A stretch of 64,000 nt of DNA. Source: Bacteroidales bacterium. Its GTDB lineage: Bacteria > Bacteroidota > Bacteroidia > Bacteroidales > F082. Position 1 is the first letter of the stretch. Each line of letters begins with the position of its first letter. The DNA is taken from positions 41,270 to 105,269 of the forward strand of contig JANJXG010000123.1 in NCBI GenBank assembly GCA_024709145.1, written 5' to 3'. The position numbers were made by a program, and so were the translations under genes. Under the pieces are notes generated by a model that did not search any database, was not told where the DNA came from, and was given only the letters and a program-made list of their open reading frames with translations. Shown here piece by piece: positions 8,728 to 16,173 of the stretch.

Positions 8728-9516
8728 ATGAAACGTTTATACACCTCGTTTTTTATAGCCATGCTGCTGCTTTCGGGCTGTTCCAAAGTGGCCGATGAAA
8801 GTTATGAGGAGCTGATCCTCGGCACCTGGCTGAATACCCATGTAAATGAAACAGCTGTAGAAACAGATGCAGCTTACGTGATGGAATTTCGCGAAGGTGG
8901 TATCGAATTCTATTCAACCGGCTACCAGATCGATGAAAACAACCGCAAATGGATTGATGGCACCCAGTTTAGCTACAGTTTCAACAACAACCAGCTGGTT
9001 ATTAGCGGAACCAACAGTTTCGATGCCTTTTTTGAAATGGTTTTTGTGCTGGAATATATCAGCAAGACAAAATACATTTATAAGGTTGGAAGTTTCAAAA
9101 TCAATGGCATCGACTATCCCGACGAGAAAGTTTATACCTGTACCCGTGTTTCGAATGATTTGAAGTCCAGCATAACAGGCACCTGGTATGGGAAATCGAC
9201 TGAGACCGGAAGTGCAGACACAGCTTTTCATTATTGGCAGTATTTTGACAATGGCTCTTACGATTATTTTTACCGCAACGAAGAAGGCAATTGGATTAAC
9301 AAACCCGACAATGAAGGAAAATACTACCTCTATGGAAATCATTTGGCTACCAATTTTACCAACGACCTCATTTCAGGTGGAACAGGACTGGCATACGAAT
9401 GCTGGGAAGTTAGCATCAACGGCAACACCATGAACTGGACAGGACGTCGGTCGGGTGGCCGGATTGCCTCCTACAGCATGCAAAGAGTAAGTTCACCACC
9501 CATTTCAGGCCAGTAA
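8728..9516 (+). CDS. Lipoprotein with two lipocalin-like domains
   Basis: A 262-residue exported lipoprotein. The signal peptide ends in the lipobox LLSGC (Cys at about residue 18). Two related halves follow. One starts ILGTWLNTHVNET and the other ITGTWYGKSTETG; each continues with an aromatic strand (MEFREGGIEFYSTG and WQYFDNGSYDYFYR). The GTW openings are typical of lipocalin-like domains of Bacteroidota. Ligand and role are unknown. The 211-bp upstream gap contains no clear promoter. It converges on the archaemetzincin gene. Confidence 0.75.
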   Translation: MKRLYTSFFIAMLLLSGCSKVADESYEELILGTWLNTHVNETAVETDAAYVMEFREGGIEFYSTGYQIDENNRKWIDGTQFSYSFNNNQLVISGTNSFDAFFEMVFVLEYISKTKYIYKVGSFKINGIDYPDEKVYTCTRVSNDLKSSITGTWYGKSTETGSADTAFHYWQYFDNGSYDYFYRNEEGNWINKPDNEGKYYLYGNHLATNFTNDLISGGTGLAYECWEVSINGNTMNWTGRRSGGRIASYSMQRVSSPPISGQ

Positions 9517-9581
9517 TATCCCGGAAGATCAAGCCGGATGTAATTCATTTCATGATCGGGTCAGATATTTAAATCAGCCAT

Positions 9582-10124
9582 TTAACTATCTCTTGCATTG
9601 CGAACAAGTAATAAACAAGAATCGCAAAAGTGCATGTTTTTTTGATCAATGTCTTCTACATAAGTGCTGGATTGCATCACACAACCGGGAGTGTGACAGT
9701 GGATTAGTCCATAGCAATGACCTAGTTCGTGGTTTACTTCTTTGATCAACCGGCTCAAAAATACTTTTTCGTCTCTGGCAAGACCATATCGTTCGTTTGA
9801 CAATCGGTGAGCTGAAGCTATCGCCGATTTACCGTTCAGGTAGGCCTGACCGTAAATGTATGTCAGAATAGGAATAAAAATATCTACACTGAAAAGCCCG
9901 ATCAGTTTTCCCTGCTCAAAACCCGCTCTCTGATCCACAAAGGCAAGCAATTTATTTCCGTTGTATTGTTTGCGTGACGAATCAAAAAACTCACTCAGGT
10001 CAACATATTCTTTTCTAAAAGTGAAGACAGCATCGAATTCTTTGCCTGCAACAGCACCCACTTCGCTGAGCAGATCGTTGTCGAAGTGGCCGAAGTTGAA
10101 CAATGTAATTTTTTTTTGTGTCAT
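9582..10124 (-). CDS. amzA: Archaemetzincin-family zinc metalloprotease
   Basis: A 180-residue protein with the archaemetzincin signature: HELGHCYGLIHC at 132-143 (zinc ligands H132, H136, H142; catalytic E133), then C148, the Met-turn CVM at 148-150, and C167-x2-C170, giving the conserved second four-Cys zinc site. There is no signal peptide, so it is expected in the cytoplasm. The family is common in archaea and vertebrates and sporadic in bacteria; natural substrates are not known. The gene lies 46 bp downstream of the sigma-54 regulator on the same strand and could be the last gene of that operon. Confidence 0.9.
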   Translation of the reverse strand: MTQKKITLFNFGHFDNDLLSEVGAVAGKEFDAVFTFRKEYVDLSEFFDSSRKQYNGNKLLAFVDQRAGFEQGKLIGLFSVDIFIPILTYIYGQAYLNGKSAIASAHRLSNERYGLARDEKVFLSRLIKEVNHELGHCYGLIHCHTPGCVMQSSTYVEDIDQKNMHFCDSCLLLVRNARDS

Positions 10125-10170
10125 GCTGTCGGGGGGAGCTGGCAGATCAGCGAATCCGGATTGGCAGGGG

Positions 10171-11505
10171 TCAGCCTTGCTTCAGGTCGTATTTTTTTAT
10201 TTTGTTGTAGAGTGTAACCCTGTCAACCTGCAAGGCTTTAGCGGCTCGTGAAATGTTCCAGTCATACTTATTCAGGATGGAGAGCACGTGTTTTTTTTCG
10301 AGATCTTCCAGGCTTTCAGAAGAAATTGTGGCAATTTCTTTTTGCAGCGGAAGGTCTTTCACCCTGATTTCCTTTCCATTACCAACCACAATGGCCCTTT
10401 CGATCATATTTTCGAGCTCACGCACATTACCCGGATAGTCATACTCCTGCAATTTGAGAAGGGCAGCAGCTTCGATGCCGACCAGATTCCTGCTCATAGC
10501 CAGACAATATTTTTTGATAAAATGCTGAACCAGCTCCGGAATATCTTCCATCCGGTTTCTTAAGGGCGGGATGCGAATGTTAACCACATTTAGCCGGTAA
10601 TAAAGGTCTTCCCTGAATCTTCCTTCCTCAACAAGTTGTTTTAAATCGCGGTTGGTGGCACAAATCACCCTGAAATCAGAGCTGATCAGCTTGTTGCCTC
10701 CTACCCTGATGAAATTTTTTGTTTCAAGCACGCGCAGCAATTCAATTTGCATCTTCATGGAGATGGTGGCAATCTCGTCCAGAAAAATTGTTCCGTTATC
10801 GGCCATTTCAAAACGGCCCTTTCTGTTGTAGACAGCCCCTGTAAAAGCACCTTTTTCGTGTCCAAACAATTCACTTTCAAGCAAACTTTCACTCAAAGCA
10901 CCGCAATGCACGCTCACGAGGGGGAAATAACGGCGGGGTGAATTGGCATGAATGGCTTTGGCAAATAACTCCTTTCCCGTGCCGCTTTCACCCGTGATGA
11001 TGACAGAGGCATTGGAAGCGGCTACCTGCTGCACCTCGTGGAGTACCTCGCGAATGGTTTCACTGTTTCCGATGATGTCTTCCACATGCTCAAGGCTAAG
11101 GTGCTGCCTAAGCTGTTCATTTTCCTGGCTCAGCATGATTTGCCTCGAAGCATTCCGGATGAGATGGGAAAGATCATCCGGGTCAAAAGGTTTGGTAACA
11201 TAATCAAAAGCTCCGTCTTTAAGTGCCTGCACCGCTGTGTCGACAGTAGCAAAAGCTGTCATGATGATCACGATGGTTTCTTTACGGATTGTTTTGATAC
11301 GTTTCAATAACTCAAGGCCATCCATTCCGGGCATCTTGATGTCGGTGAGGATTATATCGAAATGATTGTTTTCGAGCATACTAAGGGCGGCACCTGCACT
11401 TTCGGCACAACCGGCCGCAAAACCATCTTCGATAAACCAGTTATACAAAGAATCTCTTACCGATTCTTCATCATCCACGATGAGGAGTGAGATTTTTTTA
11501 TTCAT
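10171..11505 (-). CDS. NtrC-family sigma-54-dependent response regulator
   Basis: A 444-residue three-domain regulator. The receiver domain (1-120) has the DD pair at 11-12, phosphoacceptor D55 in LTDIKMPG and the KPF lysine near 105. The AAA+ domain has Walker A GESGTGKE at 172-179 and the sigma-54 contact loop GAFTGA at 219-224, so activation of sigma-54 RNA polymerase should be intact. The C-terminal Fis-type helix-turn-helix (LNKYDWNISRAAKALQVDR) binds DNA. The gene lies 1 bp after the histidine kinase gene. Its likely targets are the paired palindromes at 17795-17811 and 17883-17899 upstream of the first gene of this operon, implying autoregulation. Confidence 0.95.
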   Translation of the reverse strand: MNKKISLLIVDDEESVRDSLYNWFIEDGFAAGCAESAGAALSMLENNHFDIILTDIKMPGMDGLELLKRIKTIRKETIVIIMTAFATVDTAVQALKDGAFDYVTKPFDPDDLSHLIRNASRQIMLSQENEQLRQHLSLEHVEDIIGNSETIREVLHEVQQVAASNASVIITGESGTGKELFAKAIHANSPRRYFPLVSVHCGALSESLLESELFGHEKGAFTGAVYNRKGRFEMADNGTIFLDEIATISMKMQIELLRVLETKNFIRVGGNKLISSDFRVICATNRDLKQLVEEGRFREDLYYRLNVVNIRIPPLRNRMEDIPELVQHFIKKYCLAMSRNLVGIEAAALLKLQEYDYPGNVRELENMIERAIVVGNGKEIRVKDLPLQKEIATISSESLEDLEKKHVLSILNKYDWNISRAAKALQVDRVTLYNKIKKYDLKQG

Positions 11506-11506
11506 T

Positions 11507-13186
11507 TCAATCGTTTTTTGATTTGACGAGTGGTAAAGTCACTGAAAAAGTTGTGCCCATACCAGGTTCTGAAGTCACTTGTATTTTACCCTGATGACTG
11601 CTGATGATGCCATGGACAATGGGAAGTCCCAGACCAATACCACTGGCTTCGTGTTTAGTGGAAAAGAAAGGTTCAAAAATATTTGGTATGATTTCTTTGT
11701 TCATGCCCTGTCCGTTGTCAGTAATTTCAAATACAATGTGTTTTTCATCAGGATTACTGGTTCGGATCACAATTTCGCCATCCGATTCAGGTGGAATGGC
11801 CTCGGAGGCATTGACAAGCATGGCCAGGCAGGCTTGTTTGATTTGATTGGGGCTGCAGCTGATTTGGTCGGTTCCGGCTTCGAAGCGGGTGTAGAAAGCG
11901 ATGTTGGCAATTTTGAGTGGATGACGCATCAACTCGGCAGTTGACATTAATATGGTGTGCAGGTGACAAGACTCATGATCGGATTGGTCTTTGCGCGAAA
12001 AATCGAGTAGTCCTTTCACAATATCGCCACAACGTTTTGTTTCGCTTTCGATAAAACGCAGGTTCTTCAACATAGTATCCTTGCGTGAAGGGTCGAATTC
12101 GGCTGTTTGCAATTGTTTTTGAATCAGTTTGGCATAAACAAGAATTCCCGAGAGGGGGTTATTCAATTCATGCGCTACCGAAGCTGAAAGCTTTCCAAGT
12201 GATGCAATACGCTCTATTTGAATGAGTTCATTTTGCACACTACTCAACTCCTCCGACTTTCGCTGTACTTTGTATTCAAGTTGTTTCGACCAGTTTTCGA
12301 GTTCTGTGTTGGCAGCCTGAAGCTTATCAAGCATTTCGTTGAATGCCTGTGACACCTGCCGCATATCATCCATCTGACCCGGATCGGTTTTTAGACGTGT
12401 ATGCCTGTCGCCCGAGGTCACCGCTAAACTAGCCTCTACGAGCGCCGAAAATGGTTTCTGGATGTGCTTGCGTGTAAACAAGACGAGCAGGGAAGCGAGT
12501 AAAAGTGTAGCCACCATGGCAAGTAGAAAATACCGACCGGTGGTATGGCTAACTGCCTGATCATATTCACCTAACGGAAGTTTAATGATCAGTGATCCGA
12601 GCACCTCGTCATCCTTTCCATGTGCATGGCACCGGGCGGTATAACAGCTGTTTTCGTTGAAAATCTGATTCCGGATCAACAAATACCGTTCACTGTTGTC
12701 GGTTCTGTACATGCTGCAGGCATTTTCCAGGCCGATAATTTTATAGCTTTTCCCCTTTCCGGGAAAGAGGTCGTTGATGGCTTTGTGGCATTGAATGCAG
12801 TCGGGCTGGTTGTAGTGTGTGGCATCGCTGGAATAGGAAGAATACACCAGGCTATCGAACTCGTTGTAAAGATTCACTTCATCGATGCCGCTGAGGGTAT
12901 TGATGATATCGAGGGTGTTATAAAGTGCAGTTTTGTCGTTTTCGAGCATGGAATGATACAAAGCACCTTCCACAATTGAGGCCACATTATTGCCGTTCTG
13001 ATAAATGATTGTTTTCAGGTAGCGATCGTTGACCGATCGAAAAATGACGAAATAGGCAGCCAGCAGAAACATCGAAAGCAGGGCGATGATTAACACCACC
13101 CTGCTGTAAACCGACGAATAAAACTGCCGGAAGCGCTGTCTCACGCTTCGGGGTTTCGATGCTGGATTATGCCTTCCTTTTGCCAT
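11507..13186 (-). CDS. Membrane histidine kinase with periplasmic heme c motifs
   Basis: A 559-residue sensor kinase. Two membrane helices (about 28-50 and 218-237) enclose a periplasmic domain of about 165 residues. That domain carries CIQCH (C130, C133, H134), a canonical CxxCH heme c site, and CYTARCH (C181, C186, H187), a CX4CH variant. A HAMP domain follows the second helix, then a coiled coil, the H-box SVAHELNNP (H339) and an ATPase domain with NASEAIPPE, DNGQGM and GIGLGLPI. The kinase should phosphorylate the adjacent NtrC-type regulator. Covalent heme would make it a redox or ligand sensor; this is inferred from motifs only. The regulator gene lies 1 bp downstream. Confidence 0.93.
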   Translation of the reverse strand: MAKGRHNPASKPRSVRQRFRQFYSSVYSRVVLIIALLSMFLLAAYFVIFRSVNDRYLKTIIYQNGNNVASIVEGALYHSMLENDKTALYNTLDIINTLSGIDEVNLYNEFDSLVYSSYSSDATHYNQPDCIQCHKAINDLFPGKGKSYKIIGLENACSMYRTDNSERYLLIRNQIFNENSCYTARCHAHGKDDEVLGSLIIKLPLGEYDQAVSHTTGRYFLLAMVATLLLASLLVLFTRKHIQKPFSALVEASLAVTSGDRHTRLKTDPGQMDDMRQVSQAFNEMLDKLQAANTELENWSKQLEYKVQRKSEELSSVQNELIQIERIASLGKLSASVAHELNNPLSGILVYAKLIQKQLQTAEFDPSRKDTMLKNLRFIESETKRCGDIVKGLLDFSRKDQSDHESCHLHTILMSTAELMRHPLKIANIAFYTRFEAGTDQISCSPNQIKQACLAMLVNASEAIPPESDGEIVIRTSNPDEKHIVFEITDNGQGMNKEIIPNIFEPFFSTKHEASGIGLGLPIVHGIISSHQGKIQVTSEPGMGTTFSVTLPLVKSKND

Positions 13187-13301
13187 AGAAACGATGTCTG
13201 CTCAAATATTTTATTTCGGCCGAAGATTTAAAGAGTCCAAAAAAACAGCTTTGATCAATCCGGCAAGAAGTCATGCAATTTCGGTTTTTTTTTGCTCAAA
13301 G

Positions 13302-14027
13302 TCAACCCTCCTTTGAAACAGTGATTGATGGTAAAAACTTCGTTTCAAAATCATTCCAGATTGCCGGCGGAAGCTCTTCGAGAATGTGCTCGCGGAGTTC
13401 GCCACCATCCTGTAATGTAGCAGGTTGCAACTGCGGCTCGTGTTCCGACAGACTGTTGACCAGAAAATCCTTGAAGCGTACGATCTCCTTCTCTGCCCAG
13501 CCTGCAGTGGCATCTGCAAGATAATAATCCCTGGTTTCGGCAATCCAGTCGGATGGTATCATTTCGAGCAACCAGCCATTTCCATAAGGATCCAGCAACA
13601 GATTTTCGGCATCTGCATGGCTGTAACGGAGAATTTCTCCCGTCAGCGGCGCAGCAATCTTCATCACTTTTTCGCCTTGTCTGATTTCGAACAATTGTTC
13701 TCCTTTTTTCACTAATTCGCCCTCAGCTTTGAGTGGGACAACCCGGATACGACCGGTGATTTTCAACAGCAGGTCGCTCAAGCCTACCCTGGCTTTGCCC
13801 GATTTGAGCAGGTGCATCCAACTGTGATTGGGGCTGTGATAAACACCACGCGGCATGGTCACAAACTTCAGGCTTAAGGTTCCCAGTGCGTGTCCGATTT
13901 GTTGGGTAATTTTTACCTTTTTATTGAGCATAATCCAGAAAGGAATAAGAAACAAAAAGAATACGATGGTCAGAATGTATTCAAAACCCTTGGTTTCGAA
14001 TAAGTTATAATAATGAAATCCGTCCAT
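13302..14027 (-). CDS. Membrane-anchored glycine-cleavage-H-like protein
   Basis: A 241-residue protein with one N-terminal membrane helix (about 15-36), then an H-protein-like (lipoyl) domain. GVYHSPNHSWM matches the opening of GcvH, ARVGLSDL its central strand, and NLLLDPYGNGWLLEMIPSDW its end. At the hairpin the sequence is GEKVMKIAAPLTGEI: aligned on APLTG, the lysine sits one residue closer than the canonical lipoyl Lys (ESVKA), so lipoylation is uncertain. A C-terminal segment of about 75 residues (RFKDFLVN, DGGEL, WNDFETKFL) is shared with the protein encoded at 16174-17664. It lies between the NrfD-type and kinase genes. It is not a glycine-cleavage component by context: no gcvT or gcvP is present. 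Confidence 0.8.
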   Translation of the reverse strand: MDGFHYYNLFETKGFEYILTIVFFLFLIPFWIMLNKKVKITQQIGHALGTLSLKFVTMPRGVYHSPNHSWMHLLKSGKARVGLSDLLLKITGRIRVVPLKAEGELVKKGEQLFEIRQGEKVMKIAAPLTGEILRYSHADAENLLLDPYGNGWLLEMIPSDWIAETRDYYLADATAGWAEKEIVRFKDFLVNSLSEHEPQLQPATLQDGGELREHILEELPPAIWNDFETKFLPSITVSKEG

Positions 14028-14062
14028 ATAGTGATTATTTAATGGTTAATAAATCGTATTGG

Positions 14063-15289
14063 TTAATGGCCGCCACCCACCCATTGAGGCAAACGTTGCA
14101 AAACAGGCATCCTGCGAACGATCCAGCGTAAGACCCAAATTTCGATGAAAATGATGGTGAGTGTAACGGTAAACTCCTGCCAGCTTGGGATGTACCTTTC
14201 AGCAGCATCCCAGCGGTAACAGATGATGGAAATATTCATCCTGTTGAGCATAATACCAAGTAAGGTGAGCACAGCTGCGATCCGGATAAGCAAAACGTTT
14301 TGCCTGCGGTAAGCCATAAAAAACATCAGCATAGGCAAGACAACAAAACCCAGCACCTCGAGCAAAAACCAGTAACCCATCGGGCTATTGATATAGGCAT
14401 AGTTTTGCTCATGAACAAAAACGAGCACCAGTAGGGTAAGGTAGGCAAACATACCCAAGGCGCATATTTTAGACAAACCGGTAAGGATGTTGTGATGTGC
14501 CTGTTGATCATTTTCATTCAGCTGACCGGAAAATACTTTGTGACTGATCGAACCTTCGAAAATGACCATTGAAATGCCGGCAAAAACACTTGAAACAACA
14601 AATAGCAGAGGAAGATAGCTGTTATACCAAAGCGGATGAATTTTGTCTTTTGCCATCAGGAAAAGGGCTCCGATGCCCGACTGATGCAGTACCGAGAGTG
14701 TGATACCAAAAATTACCGCCCCCATGGCAATTCCTGTCAGGAAGCGATGTAGTTTGCGTGCATTCAGCCATTCGGCAATGGCGGGCGAAAACTCAATTAA
14801 AAGAGCAAGCATATACAAGAGAAAATGCCAGCCAACAAGAAAAAGAACCGAGCTTACACCAAAATTATTACCGATAACTACATTGATTACGTTGAGTGGA
14901 CGGCCCAAATCGAGCAGTAAGGCAGCCGAGTAAAACAGATAGGCCAAAAAACCATTCAGAACAGTAATGCGCAAGATAGGTCGGTACTGTTTCAGGTTTA
15001 GTATGTTTACCATGAAAACCAACACATAGGCCCCGCCGGCAAAAGCCACACCTGTCACAACATCAAAACCGATCCAAAGTCCCCAGGGTACATCCTGAGT
15101 CAGGTTGGTAACTGAGCCGATACCATTCTTAAACCGAAGAAAAATGATCACTAAACCGACTACTATTACTGGAAAACTGATGATGTTGAAGGGGGTAAAT
15201 ATCTTTCCTTTGGGTTTCAATTCAGAGATTAGGAAGGAGAAAATGCTTTCTTTTTGTCTCATTCCAATTGTTTGTGTATTTGAATTCAT
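14063..15289 (-). CDS. NrfD/HybB-type quinone-interacting membrane subunit
   Basis: A 408-residue polytopic protein with about ten hydrophobic helices. Features shared with the NrfD/PsrC/HybB family are the opening DVPWGLWIGFDVVTGVAFAGGAY, a long helix after FLAYLFYSAALLLDLGRP, and LFVVSSVFAGISMVIFEGS. These proteins exchange electrons and protons with the quinone pool and normally dock an iron-sulfur subunit. The start codon overlaps the end of the ferredoxin gene by 4 bp (ATGA), pointing to translational coupling. No molybdoenzyme gene is in this operon, unlike the psr-like operon at 42208-47838. Confidence 0.9.
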   Translation of the reverse strand: MNSNTQTIGMRQKESIFSFLISELKPKGKIFTPFNIISFPVIVVGLVIIFLRFKNGIGSVTNLTQDVPWGLWIGFDVVTGVAFAGGAYVLVFMVNILNLKQYRPILRITVLNGFLAYLFYSAALLLDLGRPLNVINVVIGNNFGVSSVLFLVGWHFLLYMLALLIEFSPAIAEWLNARKLHRFLTGIAMGAVIFGITLSVLHQSGIGALFLMAKDKIHPLWYNSYLPLLFVVSSVFAGISMVIFEGSISHKVFSGQLNENDQQAHHNILTGLSKICALGMFAYLTLLVLVFVHEQNYAYINSPMGYWFLLEVLGFVVLPMLMFFMAYRRQNVLLIRIAAVLTLLGIMLNRMNISIICYRWDAAERYIPSWQEFTVTLTIIFIEIWVLRWIVRRMPVLQRLPQWVGGGH

Positions 15290-16143
15290 ATTTCTTCCTC
15301 CTTGTTTGAAGATTTTTTTGTGGCTTCATAAATACCGAGCAGAACTGCCGGAAGCAGGATGTCGACAGGAGCAATGCTTGAGATAAAACCCTTGGTAAGT
15401 GAGGGGTACGACGTATGCTGTATATTCGTATTGAGTCCAAGTTCGTTGAATGGCACCGGTGAAAGGTATAGCCACGAAGTGCCTCCTGCTTCATGTTCAC
15501 CATAAATGTGATCAATATATTTGTCGGGTTCATCGTGAATGCGTCTGCGGGCTTCCCTGATCAAATCGCTTCGCTTACCATACATAAGAGCCTCTTCGGG
15601 ACAATTGTAGGCACAGGCAGGAATCTCTCCTTCACTAATCAGATTAATGCACATATCGCACTTAACAATCTGTGGATTGGTACTGTGATATTCAAATTTT
15701 GGAATGTCGAAAGGACATGATATCATACAGTAGCGACAACCCATACATTTATCCTCCCGCCAAATCACAGGTCCTTCGGGTGTTTTATGCATTGCCTGGG
15801 TGAGGCAGGCTGCATCGCAGGCCGGCTGGTTGCAATGCATACACTGGATTTTACGCGGTAAACTGCCTTTGCTTGTTTCGTAATGATTGACCACCGTACG
15901 ATGCTTCTCATCTGTTTGCCTGAAAGGCGGATTTTTTGGAATGTCGAAATCCGAAAATCCATGAGCATCCGCACAGTCCCACTCACATCCGTGACAGCCC
16001 CGGCAACGTGTTACATCATAGAGAATCCCGTTGAGTTCGGTCCCGCTTTCCGTTTCATTGCTTGCAACAACTGGTTTGCCCACCGTGAGAGCCATAGCGG
16101 TGGCACCCATCGCCTTGAAAAAAGTCCTTCTGTTGATTGACAT
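15286..16143 (-). CDS. Tat-exported ferredoxin-like protein with four [4Fe-4S] clusters (HybA/HmcB type)
   Basis: A 285-residue protein with a Tat signal (NRRTFFKAMG, residues 4-13). Four cysteine groups follow: CRGCHGCEWDC, CMHCNQPACDAAC, CMGCRYCMISC and CDMCINLISEGEIPAC..C, typical of the DmsB/HybA family with four [4Fe-4S] clusters. A hydrophobic helix near the C-terminus (VDILLPAVLLGIYE) would anchor it to the outer face of the inner membrane, as in HybA. It would pass electrons between the NrfD-type subunit and a partner. The partner is not obvious; the flanking H-protein-like proteins are the only other candidates in the operon. Confidence 0.92.
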   Translation of the reverse strand: MSINRRTFFKAMGATAMALTVGKPVVASNETESGTELNGILYDVTRCRGCHGCEWDCADAHGFSDFDIPKNPPFRQTDEKHRTVVNHYETSKGSLPRKIQCMHCNQPACDAACLTQAMHKTPEGPVIWREDKCMGCRYCMISCPFDIPKFEYHSTNPQIVKCDMCINLISEGEIPACAYNCPEEALMYGKRSDLIREARRRIHDEPDKYIDHIYGEHEAGGTSWLYLSPVPFNELGLNTNIQHTSYPSLTKGFISSIAPVDILLPAVLLGIYEATKKSSNKEEEI

Positions 16144-16173
16144 ATTTATAATTTTTTAATCGAAACGAAGTGC

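Noticed and set aside
13302..14027. Annotation as glycine cleavage system H protein
   Set aside because: It has a membrane anchor, an extra tail domain, a displaced lysine and no gcvP/gcvT neighbours; only the domain is H-like.
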